Source of the DNA: Pseudomaricurvus sp050633365
GTDB lineage: Bacteria > Pseudomonadota > Gammaproteobacteria > Pseudomonadales > Cellvibrionaceae
Assembly (NCBI GenBank): GCA_050633365.1
Contig: JBOEGJ010000035.1
Location: forward strand, 16,475 to 80,474
Direction: 5' to 3'
Length of the DNA stretch: 64,000 bases
Shown: positions 35,425 through 44,168 of the stretch, one piece after another
Layout: each line of letters starts with the position of its first letter
Numbering within the stretch: position 1 is the stretch's first letter
The notes under the pieces: model-generated
What the model was told of the DNA's origin: nothing
What the model saw: only the letters and a program-made list of their open reading frames with translations
Databases searched by the model: none
Translations under genes and position numbers: made by a program

Positions 35425-36639
35425 TTAGAGACTCATCAAAAGATGCAGGGTTACCTGATTACGCTCGTAATCAAAGCTATCCAAGTTCGAGTCGCGCTCG
35501 TTGTACACCGCCGACAATCCCAAATCTAACCAGCGGCGCATGTTGTAATCTAAGCGCAAACCGTAGCCCGAGATTTCGTCTTCACGGCCAGTGATATCAT
35601 CTTCGTAAGACTCTTCGCTAAAGCTGTAGAAGAGTGTACTGGTTAGGCTATCAGTCCAGCTGTGCTGCCAGTTGATGCCATAATCTTCAGCATCAATAAA
35701 GCTTCCGGTACCGTTGGTTTCACGAGCTTCGCGCGCCGTATTCAAAGACAAAATCGAGTAGGTTTTTGGCGAGTACTGAATACCCACCTCCCAACTGGTG
35801 CCAGAGAAATCATCACGATCGCTATCGTCGAAATCTTTCTTCTCTTGCCCGACTTTAATAGAGCCCTGAGTTTTCGCGGTTGCTTCCCAAGTGACACCCA
35901 CCAAGTATTTGGTTGCGGTGCTGTCTAAGGTATCGAAGCTACCAGCGGTAGAGGCTGGATCACTCACGTAATCGATATCGGTGCGCTTTACTTCGGCCAA
36001 CACATCCGTTTTACCACCTACACGCCACAAAAACGTTGCACCGGTGGCGAGATCATCGCGATCGCGGCCGCGAGTGGTCGTACGATGATTGGTAAATTCT
36101 TTGCTGTAATTGCTGATATCTAACACTAAACGACCACGAGAAGTCTCGCCGCCGTAAGCGTATTGCGCATCAACGGTCACTTCTTCGAAGGTGTCGGGCT
36201 CGTCGATCGCGCCGGCGCCAGCACCTTGGCTAAAACCGGTACCACGATCTTCGTGGCCATCATTATAAGTGGTCGAAAGATCTAACTGATTGCGATGATT
36301 CAGCTCCCAACTTAACGCGGCCGATACCGCGTTATCGTTGTAATTATCATCACTGCTGTTTTCGTAAATACCCGCGGCGTGTTGGTAGGCCAACTCTAGC
36401 TCGACGCTGCCTAGATCAGCGCTAGCCTGTACCGAGGGGGTCAGTACCGTAACCCAAGACTCTTGCTCATCGCTCGCTTGCGAGAAGATGTTATCGTCAT
36501 AACGCTGGTCAAGCCCAATCGCGGGTACCAGATCAAAAACGCCAACTTTAATTACCGAGGGCTCTATTGCCTGCACATTTACCGAGGCAATAGCCGTTGC
36601 TAACGCCAAAGATACCGGCGCAAAAGAAGGTTTAAACAT
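35425..36639 (-). CDS. Exopolysaccharide outer-membrane beta-barrel protein (VpsM-like)
   Basis: A 404-residue outer-membrane protein. Signal peptide with core LALATAIASVN and cleavage at VQA-I, then an all-beta sequence of alternating hydrophobic and polar residues with a terminal aromatic-containing strand (NQVTLHLLMSL). It resembles the BBP2-type barrels next to short Wza proteins in vps/eps-like clusters (VpsM, EpsL). It probably forms the outer-membrane pore for the polymer. AGGGGA lies upstream of the ATG. A CRP-type site is about 125 bases upstream, so this may be the first gene of a barrel-wza-wzc-cpsB transcript. Confidence 0.85.
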   Translation of the reverse strand: MFKPSFAPVSLALATAIASVNVQAIEPSVIKVGVFDLVPAIGLDQRYDDNIFSQASDEQESWVTVLTPSVQASADLGSVELELAYQHAAGIYENSSDDNYNDNAVSAALSWELNHRNQLDLSTTYNDGHEDRGTGFSQGAGAGAIDEPDTFEEVTVDAQYAYGGETSRGRLVLDISNYSKEFTNHRTTTRGRDRDDLATGATFLWRVGGKTDVLAEVKRTDIDYVSDPASTAGSFDTLDSTATKYLVGVTWEATAKTQGSIKVGQEKKDFDDSDRDDFSGTSWEVGIQYSPKTYSILSLNTAREARETNGTGSFIDAEDYGINWQHSWTDSLTSTLFYSFSEESYEDDITGREDEISGYGLRLDYNMRRWLDLGLSAVYNERDSNLDSFDYERNQVTLHLLMSL

Positions 36640-36762
36640 GATGATTCCCCTGATAGATATCCCTAAAAAACTAACACTTCCCTAGATCGGTCTAACCGTG
36701 GCCTTTCACTGAAATAGGCCATCAAATTACCGTGTACAATAAAGCGACATTCTAATGTTTTT

Positions 36763-36778
36763 TGTGACAAGCGTCACC
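36763..36778. promoter_or_regulatory. CRP-family binding site candidate (9/10)
   Basis: TGTGACAAGCGTCACC matches TGTGA-N6-TCACA at nine of ten positions. It lies in the gap between manC and the barrel gene. A second, perfect site is at 30285-30300. Two such sites in one cluster suggest cAMP control of polysaccharide export. Confidence 0.55.
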
Positions 36779-36850
36779 AAAAATCTATGCCCTTGGGGCC
36801 GTAAGTGGCCGAAAAATCACCAACATTTACAATTGGCCAACCGAGCTTAA

Positions 36851-38260
36851 CTAGCCTCGGCCATAGTTATCTTCAAATCGTACAATATCGTCTTCACCCA
36901 AATAGGAGCCCGATTGTACTTCGATCATTTCTAGCGGTATGGCTCCAGGGTTTTTCAAACGATGTTTTGTTCCCAGCGGGATATAGGTCGACTCATTTTC
37001 GCTAACCAGGCCGACCTTCTCGCCACAAGTCACTTCCGCAGTGCCACTCACCACAATCCAGTGCTCCGCACGATGGTGGTGCATCTGCAAACTAAGCTCT
37101 GCACCAGGGGTGACCACTATGCGCTTTACCTGAAAGCGAGCCCCATTATCGATGGAATCGTAATATCCCCAAGGGCGGTACACCTTTCGGTGCAACTGAG
37201 ATTCACTGCGCTGCTGGTTTTTTAACTGCGAGACGATAGTCTTAACATCTTGAACTCGGCTTTTGTCGGCCACTAAAATCGCATCGTCGCTCTCGACAAT
37301 AACGACATTCTCCATACCGATTGTTGCAATCAGTTTAGAATCACTGCGCAGGTAACAGTTTTGGCTATCAACGGCCATGACATCACCAAATACCGCATTG
37401 CCCTGAGTATCTTTTTTGGCAATATCCCACAGCGCCGACCACGAACCCACATCGCTCCAACCGCAACTCAGCGGTACGACTACAGCATCACTTGTTTTTT
37501 CCATGACTGCATAGTCAATAGAGTCATCCGGGCACTCAAGAAACTCATGTTTAGAAGGGCGCACAAAATCCGCATCAACCGAAGCGTTTGCCATAGCTTT
37601 TTCGCAGCTGTCGTAAATATCAGGGCGGTAAGCGCTTAACTCTTCAAGATAGCGCTTTGCACTAAACATAAACATGCCGCTGTTCCAAAGGTACGCCTCG
37701 CTAGCCAAATAGTGTTCAGCTGTGGCCCGATCAGGCTTCTCAACAAATTCTGCCACAGTGTAAGCAGCATCAATCGACTCACCTTTACGAATATAACCGT
37801 ATCCTGTTTCAGGCTTATCCGGTTGTATACCAAAAGTTACTAAGCGACCTTGCTCCGCTTGCTGTTTAGCCGCAGTTACCGCCTGTTGGAATGCAGCAAC
37901 ATCAGTCATCACATGATCGGCCGCCAAAACCAACAAGGTGGGGTCATTCGCTGCGTTATCTTTTAAAGCCTGCATTGCCGCCAAGGCAATGGCTGGGGCC
38001 GTATTCCTTCCCGCTGGCTCCAATAGTATTCCGCTATGAGCCAACTGCATTTCTCGTAACTGTTCGGCCACAATAAAACGATGATCCTCGCCACAAACGA
38101 AAATCGGCGCTTCATGATCAACCCCCGAGAGACGAACACAGGTTTCTTGCAACATGGTGTCATCGCTAGCCAACGGCAAGAATTGTTTTGGGTAGCTTGA
38201 ACGAGACAGCGGCCACAAACGTGAACCGGAGCCACCGGCCATAACAACGGGTACAATCAT
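36851..38260 (-). CDS. manC: Mannose-1-P guanylyltransferase / mannose-6-P isomerase
   Basis: A 469-residue bifunctional enzyme (AlgA/ManC/CpsB type) giving GDP-mannose for polysaccharide. N-terminal nucleotidyltransferase part: VMAGGSGSRLWPLSRSSYPK, VEKPDRATAEHYL, WNSGMFMF. C-terminal type II phosphomannose isomerase cupin: RPWGYYDSIDNGARFQVKR, LSLQMHHHRAEHWIVVSGTA. TAGGAG precedes the ATG. It is followed by a 210-base gap with a CRP-type site. It implies that mannose or a GDP-mannose-derived sugar (fucose, rhamnose, mannuronate) is in the polymer. Confidence 0.95.
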   Translation of the reverse strand: MIVPVVMAGGSGSRLWPLSRSSYPKQFLPLASDDTMLQETCVRLSGVDHEAPIFVCGEDHRFIVAEQLREMQLAHSGILLEPAGRNTAPAIALAAMQALKDNAANDPTLLVLAADHVMTDVAAFQQAVTAAKQQAEQGRLVTFGIQPDKPETGYGYIRKGESIDAAYTVAEFVEKPDRATAEHYLASEAYLWNSGMFMFSAKRYLEELSAYRPDIYDSCEKAMANASVDADFVRPSKHEFLECPDDSIDYAVMEKTSDAVVVPLSCGWSDVGSWSALWDIAKKDTQGNAVFGDVMAVDSQNCYLRSDSKLIATIGMENVVIVESDDAILVADKSRVQDVKTIVSQLKNQQRSESQLHRKVYRPWGYYDSIDNGARFQVKRIVVTPGAELSLQMHHHRAEHWIVVSGTAEVTCGEKVGLVSENESTYIPLGTKHRLKNPGAIPLEMIEVQSGSYLGEDDIVRFEDNYGRG

Positions 38261-38437
38261 GCTTTACTCCTAATTCCAGTAAAAATATCCAATATCTAAA
38301 ATCATGTATAGAGAGCATACAACACCCAGAAAGGTCCACATCCAATTGCGCCTCTTGCGCCGACAAGTCTGCAAAAGATTGAGAAAGCAATCTATTTGGC
38401 GTAGTGATCTCAAAATTTCGAGCAAAAAAAATACAGC

Positions 38438-39724
38438 TTACACCGTCCAGAAACCCAACCTTTTTCGGACCATGATGAACAATCCAAAATAATGGACAAT
38501 CAATCCAATAGTCGTCGCATACGCCGCGCCTGCTGCCCCTCCCAAAAACGTAAACAACAAAGAAAGGGCAATACAAGTCATCCCAGAAATCATCGTTACT
38601 TTTCGGAAATCACGTTCAAATCCACTCATCTGCAACAAATAGGACGCGGAACCAACCATCAAGCCAAAAAACTGACCTGCCGCCATTATTTGCAAATATT
38701 CACTTCCCCCCTCAAAGCCAGCTCCAAAAATTGACATAATTGCGTCAGGAAGAAAAACAATCAAAATCACTAGAGGAACCCCCAAAATGATCATCCCCCT
38801 TGTCGCCCACTTAGCCAGCCGCTTCAATGAGTCAACATTGCCCTCAGAGGATAACCGCGCATACTGGGGCCCAACTACAACGTTAACAACAATCAAGACA
38901 AAATTAATCAATAGCGCAGTCCTTTGTGCCGCTGAAAAGTAAGCCAATTCGGTAGAATCAACAAACGCCCCAGCGACCAACACTCCCGACCAATTGACCG
39001 CTAATGACATAATAGAGGCAACCCACAAATTCGACGAGCTTTTCCAGAGCGTCGTATTTTTCCAGCCTCCTTTGCGTTCAAAAGAAACCCCCTCTTGCTG
39101 AAACCAGATGCAGGCAGCGACAATACAAACCAACATCGCAGAAAAAGAGTAAATAGAGGAGAATGCGGTCGCATCAAGCTCAAAAAAATCGAGAGATAGG
39201 CATAGAACCAAACTAAATAGAGGCAGCGCCAAACTTTGAAGAAACACCCCCCAAAGAGGACGTTGCAACCCCATCAATGCAGACGCAAATACCGCGGACA
39301 CTGACATCAAAGGCAATGCTACTACAGCAGCTTTCAGAACAGGAGATAGTTCCTTCTTAGAGAAAATGGATACCGATATAAAATCTGAAAACATAAACAC
39401 TGAGAAAGCAAAAATCGATGAACTAACAGCCACCCATCGTAAGCCTGAATAGAGATCAAACTGCCCCGTTCCGCTAAACCCTTGCTCACCAAACCGTCGC
39501 AACAAGACACTATCTAATCCAAGTTTAAAAAATACTGACAACACCGCCAACAGCGAAAACGCGATAAAAAATAGACCCGCCTGATCCGACGTCAAATTTC
39601 TAGTAACGGCAACAGTGAACAACAGCGACACGCAGGCAGCAGCCACTCGAATCCCGCCGGTAAATATGACTTTCCTAATTACTCCCAACACAAGATCATG
39701 TCCAAACGCCAAATTCCCCAGCAT
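38438..39724 (-). CDS. wzx: Wzx-like polysaccharide flippase
   Basis: A 428-residue membrane protein with about twelve to fourteen helices, of the polysaccharide-transporter/MATE-like (PST) family. It should flip lipid-linked repeat units across the inner membrane. Visible: IFTGGIRVAAACVSLLFTVA at the N-terminus, LGLDSVLLRRFGE, LLINFVLIVVNVVVGPQYARL and GAAYATTIGLIVHYFGLFIM near the end. AAGGGG lies before the ATG and the glycosyltransferase stop is eight bases upstream. Base composition of 38.4-43.8 kb looks AT-richer than the flanking genes, as usual for exchanged sugar-specific genes. Confidence 0.88.
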   Translation of the reverse strand: MLGNLAFGHDLVLGVIRKVIFTGGIRVAAACVSLLFTVAVTRNLTSDQAGLFFIAFSLLAVLSVFFKLGLDSVLLRRFGEQGFSGTGQFDLYSGLRWVAVSSSIFAFSVFMFSDFISVSIFSKKELSPVLKAAVVALPLMSVSAVFASALMGLQRPLWGVFLQSLALPLFSLVLCLSLDFFELDATAFSSIYSFSAMLVCIVAACIWFQQEGVSFERKGGWKNTTLWKSSSNLWVASIMSLAVNWSGVLVAGAFVDSTELAYFSAAQRTALLINFVLIVVNVVVGPQYARLSSEGNVDSLKRLAKWATRGMIILGVPLVILIVFLPDAIMSIFGAGFEGGSEYLQIMAAGQFFGLMVGSASYLLQMSGFERDFRKVTMISGMTCIALSLLFTFLGGAAGAAYATTIGLIVHYFGLFIMVRKRLGFWTV

Positions 39725-39731
39725 GCATAAA

Positions 39732-40559
39732 CTACCCCTTGAGCAGCGCTTTTTTCACTCTACTACCATATATAAACTTAACGGCGCCACCAGGGAAAAA
39801 CCGAAAAGCGAACCTAAGTATCGGCCAAATCAATCGAAAACTAAAACCGTAAATAAAATACACGAGCGCCACATACTCAAACAGTTCTACCTTTGACCGC
39901 CTAATGTTTCGCCGCTTATAAAACTCATCGCCTAAGCGCCAAGAAAACAGATTATTCTGTACGTTTCCAAACTTCACCCCCCTCCTGATCAGCAAAGAGA
40001 GCAGTGCCAAATCTTCAGTAAGATACTTATCCGGATAACGTATACTGGGATCCAGAAAAAGGCTTCTCCGAAAACAAAATGTCGGATGGAGTATCGGCAT
40101 CCCCTTTGAAATCACCGACATACATTCTTCATAAGTTTCAGGATATGCTCGATCTCTAAGCCACTGCCCACTTTGATCAATTTCAGAAATATTGCACCCT
40201 ACTAAATCATATTCTTGGTGATTTTCTATAAAGTCAATTTGTGCGGAAAACCTGCCGACTTGATTCACATCATCAAGATCCATTCGAAATACGTATTCCT
40301 CACTCTCAAGATTGTCAATTAGCCTATTGAGACCAAAAGCCAACCCCCTGTTCTTCTCTCCGCGTATAACTTTGTAAAAATGGGACTCTGAGCATTGAAT
40401 AAATTCTTCGCACTCATTACTCACTGGCCCGTCAACGTACAAATAGATTCTTACTTCTAGACTCTCCCCACCCTGCGAGAGCAAAGAATTAACTGCAATC
40501 TCCGCAAGCGCCACATCATCGCCATTATATAACGTTGTCAATACACCTACAGTTTTAAT
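39732..40559 (-). CDS. Family 2 glycosyltransferase, probable ATT start
   Basis: A GT-A fold glycosyltransferase (GT2): TTLYNGDDVALAEIAVNSLL (nucleotide site), EVRIYLYVDG, YVFRMDLDDVNQVGRFSAQ (DxD metal motif), and HPTFCFRRSLF followed by KYLTEDLALLSLL (TED acceptor-base region). A standard start exists only at TTG 40541, which lacks room for the first beta strand. ATT at 40559 restores the expected N-terminus (KTVGVLTTLYN), overlaps the upstream stop by one base, and has GGAGG six bases upstream. The product with this start is 275 residues. Donor and acceptor sugars are unknown. Confidence 0.87.
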   Translation of the reverse strand: MKTVGVLTTLYNGDDVALAEIAVNSLLSQGGESLEVRIYLYVDGPVSNECEEFIQCSESHFYKVIRGEKNRGLAFGLNRLIDNLESEEYVFRMDLDDVNQVGRFSAQIDFIENHQEYDLVGCNISEIDQSGQWLRDRAYPETYEECMSVISKGMPILHPTFCFRRSLFLDPSIRYPDKYLTEDLALLSLLIRRGVKFGNVQNNLFSWRLGDEFYKRRNIRRSKVELFEYVALVYFIYGFSFRLIWPILRFAFRFFPGGAVKFIYGSRVKKALLKG

Positions 40560-41631
40560 AATCCACCTCCAGCAGATCTAGCACCTGCCTTGAAAACCCC
40601 TGAACATCATCTTCTACATAAAGATTCTCCTCACGACGAACGCCCTCTGCTCCTACAGTTGTCGCCACAGTTGGAACACCAGCCGCCAAAGTTTCAACAG
40701 CCTTGATCTTTATTCCAGAACCAAACCTGAGAGGAACAACTGCAACAGCACAACGTTCAAAATAAGCTTTAGGCGAATCAACAAAACCAGTTACCTTTAC
40801 ATTATCACACGCCAGTGATACCACCTTAGTTGTAGGTGAAGCACCTACCACGTAGAGCTTAACGCTTGGACGTTCATTTATAATTGCAGGAAAAATTTCA
40901 TTTACAAAAAACAGAACTGCATCTTCGTTTTCTTCTCTTGCCATCTGCCCCCAGAACATTAACGAATCTGGCTCCACACTGGCTCTATCCACTGCCATGA
41001 ACTCGTCAGACACTCGCGGATACTCAACATCAACACTAGCTCCTTCCAGCCTTAAAAGTTCAGCATCGCCTTCATTCAACACTATCGCCTTTGTTGCTTG
41101 ACATGCCGCCCGAACCTCAAGAGATTTAAGCTTCATTGACTCCCACCGCCAAAAATTGCTAACCAGAAAATTACTAGTGAGTGCAGCTCTTCTAGAAAAA
41201 GCTTTGAAATAGCAGTCATGAAAGCGGACACTAACTTTCTTATTTTCACTAATTGCTCGATCCAGCAGACCTAAGCTTTGTGTAAACTCAAAATGTACAA
41301 GATCGGCCCACGAGACATAGCGTTCAAAGGTAGCCCTCGCCTTCCGAGCCCTAGCAAATGTAAGAAAAGGGCGGAGTCCACTTAAAAACACTGAAACTGC
41401 CTTGTGAAAGTTGTTAACCTCAAAAATATGATAATCAATTCCAATCTGCGACAGCTCCCTCCTAGTTTGACTCAAGTACTCTTTTTCAATTCCATTACAA
41501 AATGCAATTAGCACCAATTCACAATCCTCTGCCATATCCTTCAAATTTCTAAAGGCAATTTTCTGACCTGAAGATGGGTAAGACAGACTGGGCAAATAGC
41601 CCGAAACAAACAACACTTTATTCTTGTTCAT
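40555..41631 (-). CDS. GT4-like glycosyltransferase
   Basis: A 358-residue GT-B fold transferase. The N-terminal half has LFVSGYLPSLSYPSSGQKIA and WADLVHFEFTQSLG; the C-terminal donor-binding half has LMFWGQMAREENEDAVLFF, VKVTGFVDSPKAYFERC and VVPLRFGSGIKIKAVETLAAGVP-type sequence with GSGIK-E motif positions. It belongs to the family that often ends TVATTVGAEG. AGGTGG nine bases before ATG 41631 sets the start. It overlaps the sulfotransferase by 14 bases, so the two are probably translationally coupled. The sugar is unknown. Confidence 0.87.
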   Translation of the reverse strand: MNKNKVLFVSGYLPSLSYPSSGQKIAFRNLKDMAEDCELVLIAFCNGIEKEYLSQTRRELSQIGIDYHIFEVNNFHKAVSVFLSGLRPFLTFARARKARATFERYVSWADLVHFEFTQSLGLLDRAISENKKVSVRFHDCYFKAFSRRAALTSNFLVSNFWRWESMKLKSLEVRAACQATKAIVLNEGDAELLRLEGASVDVEYPRVSDEFMAVDRASVEPDSLMFWGQMAREENEDAVLFFVNEIFPAIINERPSVKLYVVGASPTTKVVSLACDNVKVTGFVDSPKAYFERCAVAVVPLRFGSGIKIKAVETLAAGVPTVATTVGAEGVRREENLYVEDDVQGFSRQVLDLLEVDY

Positions 41632-42502
41632 CAAGAAACCACCTACGGTAGATATCAGTGCGCCCTTCCTCTAAAGTAGGTTTAGATGCGATCGAACGAA
41701 AAAAGTCTCTATGAGACTCAACGCATACTCCCTCAAGGCTTGGTTTACTCAAAGAAAAAACCACTGAGTTATAGTTTTCAATAGACTCCAACCGATCAAT
41801 CCCTACCTGTAAATCGAGCTTAGATAGAATATTCAACAAAAAATTAGACTTCGATTCGATCAAGTCATCGTAAAAAAGAAAGTGAAAGCGAGAACCATAA
41901 AGAGATTTCCAGCGATCATATATTTGATCATAACTAGATCGTCGAACCACCCTTTTAGATCTAATATTTCTAAGAACCTCATCATCATCAATCTCCTCCA
42001 CATCTAGAACGCCGCACTGCCCGACCTCCATAACAGACTCCGACAATGCTCTCTCATACGGGTTTCTCGCGACAAAGAAGATCTTTGCACGAGGATAGCA
42101 AAACCTAAATAAGAGCGAATCAAAATATGATAGCGCAGAGTAGTCTGGAGCAAACTCTCCAACTACTTTTCTGCGTCCGATTTGCTCATACCTTTTAGAG
42201 TATCGGGAAAAAAACCATCCTTCACCTCGATCAAAAAAATGATACTCCTTAGTTTCAGACACCCCTACTTCGTCAAGGTCAGCCAAAACCGAATGCAACC
42301 AAGTAGTTCCCGATTTCTGTGCGCCAATCACAAAGAAATCAACACTTGGATACTGCTTTAGACCAGTACGATCAAGAAGCACTCCCATCAAGATAGATAT
42401 CCGAGAAAATATGTAACGAATGATTTTCACTACAATTTCGCTATAGCTTTTCCCTTCTCCGTACGGGTTAACGCCCATCAACAAAAGTAATTTTTTCTTC
42501 AC
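41618..42502 (-). CDS. Sulfotransferase, PAPS-dependent
   Basis: A 294-residue enzyme of the sulfotransferase superfamily. The 5'-phosphosulfate loop is FFVIGAQKSGTTWLHSVL. The 3'-phosphate region is KIFFVARNPYERALSESVM (Arg and Ser). VSETKEYHFFD is the usual substrate-side loop. It transfers sulfate from PAPS, here most likely to a sugar of the polymer or its lipid-linked unit. GTG 42502 with GAGG six bases upstream is preferred over TTG 42517. It overlaps the wzy-like gene by 35 bases. A sulfated exopolysaccharide would fit a marine life style; that is inference. Confidence 0.88.
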   Translation of the reverse strand: MKKKLLLLMGVNPYGEGKSYSEIVVKIIRYIFSRISILMGVLLDRTGLKQYPSVDFFVIGAQKSGTTWLHSVLADLDEVGVSETKEYHFFDRGEGWFFSRYSKRYEQIGRRKVVGEFAPDYSALSYFDSLLFRFCYPRAKIFFVARNPYERALSESVMEVGQCGVLDVEEIDDDEVLRNIRSKRVVRRSSYDQIYDRWKSLYGSRFHFLFYDDLIESKSNFLLNILSKLDLQVGIDRLESIENYNSVVFSLSKPSLEGVCVESHRDFFRSIASKPTLEEGRTDIYRRWFLDEQE

Positions 42503-43766
42503 GTTCTTCCTCTTCAATAAAATACATTGACAACCCCAAAGCCACCCATGGGTAAAATGACGTCATTATCCCGCCATCTATTAGCGAACCGACCATAAAA
42601 ACAGGAATAAACAACCCTACATGGGGTACTTTCTTTCTGCGCCTGTATATTTCAACAAGAGCAAAAGAAAACATGAAGAATAGTACAACGCCATTATTCG
42701 CGATCAGCCTAAAAAATAGACTCTTAGCACTAACAGCCTCACCGCTGTTAAACGCGCCGGTCGTTTCCCAATTCCAACCCCAGGCCGGAAAATAGTCTAC
42801 AAGAAAGAACAGATCCCTAGACCAGCCAACACCCCAAACAGGATAATCCAAAGACATAAGAATCGTTGCATATATCATTGAATAACGAGTTCTCGACGAC
42901 TCACTAGCATCAATGCTAATTACTTTCTGAATCAAATAGGTCGATTCTTCACTACCCAGAACCAAAATCAAACTCACAAAAACAATCGATGAAAACGACA
43001 CGATAGCCCACCCCTTAGCCACCCCCAAACTCCGGATAGCCAGACAGAAAACAACAGTCAAAGCCAAGAGTATTGCAGTCGTTGAAAACGCTAGCACGAG
43101 CAATGGTATGCTCAGAACGATCAATCTTACAAAAACTGCGAAGCTCGACAACATATAGATAATTGGGAAAAAAAATATTATAAGCAGGCGAGCGGCTTCT
43201 GCCGGCTCTAAAGTTGTCAAATTAAGCCTAAAGAACCGATATATATAAGGTACTGAATCTCCCTTACCAGATTCAAAGAAGAGTAGAAAAGACTCCATTC
43301 CACCGCCTGAAAATAACAAAATGGCCTGAAAATATCCGTAGATAAGCGTCAATATATAGCTAGCGTATACGGTTCTTTTTAATCTTCGCCGCTGCAGCAG
43401 CCTAGCCGCGAAGATAGTCACAGCAATAACCAAAAAAATAAATATTGGAAGAAGAAGTCTAGGCCATGTGTGCTCCAGAACACCCACTCCATAGGCCGTG
43501 ACACCTTCCGAATGAAAATAGAGCCCAGTACCAATAGAGAACAGAATTGACAACGCAAAGTAGATGCCAATCCATCGAAAACTCTTCAATCTCACCGCAG
43601 TACTACAAATTAAATTGAACAGCGCAAATGGAGATATCAGGATCAGCACAATAAACGGCACAAGGCTAGCGTTTCGCGAAAAATTCCCAAACACCTGTGG
43701 AATTATGCTTACCGCACATACAGGAACAAGTAAGAAAAAGGCAACTGCCATAGATCGTCTTAGCAT
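42468..43766 (-). CDS. wzy: Wzy-like polysaccharide polymerase / O-antigen ligase family
   Basis: A 432-residue membrane protein with about eleven to twelve helices and one long periplasmic loop (about 270-340) holding SRTRYSMIYATILMSLDYP and the GVGWSRDLFFLVDYFPAWGW segment. This is the layout of the O-antigen polymerase/ligase superfamily. In this cluster it is the likely polymerase of repeat units flipped by Wzx. The sequence is too variable for more. It is the first gene of the tightly packed block wzy, sulfotransferase, GT4, GT2, wzx. Confidence 0.82.
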   Translation of the reverse strand: MLRRSMAVAFFLLVPVCAVSIIPQVFGNFSRNASLVPFIVLILISPFALFNLICSTAVRLKSFRWIGIYFALSILFSIGTGLYFHSEGVTAYGVGVLEHTWPRLLLPIFIFLVIAVTIFAARLLQRRRLKRTVYASYILTLIYGYFQAILLFSGGGMESFLLFFESGKGDSVPYIYRFFRLNLTTLEPAEAARLLIIFFFPIIYMLSSFAVFVRLIVLSIPLLVLAFSTTAILLALTVVFCLAIRSLGVAKGWAIVSFSSIVFVSLILVLGSEESTYLIQKVISIDASESSRTRYSMIYATILMSLDYPVWGVGWSRDLFFLVDYFPAWGWNWETTGAFNSGEAVSAKSLFFRLIANNGVVLFFMFSFALVEIYRRRKKVPHVGLFIPVFMVGSLIDGGIMTSFYPWVALGLSMYFIEEEEREEKITFVDGR

Positions 43767-44010
43767 GCCCCTTGCACCCTTAACTCATAGGAATACGTAC
43801 CAACTCGAGCAACCAAACATCCAACAACATTCATAATTAAAATCACACTATCCCACACCGAACTTCAACCCACTTTAAGCCACAACCCCAATTAGTAGAT
43901 CCATCATCAGCTTTAAAGCCGGCAGACTCGCGGGGCACTCCAAAACATACCGTACTTTTTGTATATCCGTGAGAGCCTGCACTTTCAATTAAGCAATTAC
44001 ATATATTGTG
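43767..44010. other. Intergenic, no intact gene
   Basis: AT-rich bases upstream of wzy. No repeats of the heptamer family and no gene. It probably holds the wzy promoter or represents the scar left by loss of the second ugd. Confidence 0.45.
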
Positions 44011-44085
44011 CTATTTATTGACCAACATAAGCACAGCCGCCTGTACTAGGCCAACTTGGCCAATACCAAATACCGCTATCTTCAC
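44011..44085 (-). pseudogene. 5' remnant of a second UDP-glucose dehydrogenase gene
   Basis: Starting at GTG 44085, with GGAAA upstream, the frame reads KIAVFGIGQVGLVQAAVL and then stops at 44011 after a few unrelated residues. This matches the Rossmann N-terminus of the intact ugd at 23829 (TVFGIGYVGLVQAAVL), with Gln in place of the Tyr. The rest of the gene is missing. It lies between galU and wzy, a normal position for ugd in such clusters. Confidence 0.85.
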
Positions 44086-44168
44086 GTTTTAAATTTCCTG
44101 TGACCTATCTTTTCTTGTATCAGCCGACATCAACTATCTGCTAATAAAAATCTAACTTCTAACGTAAC

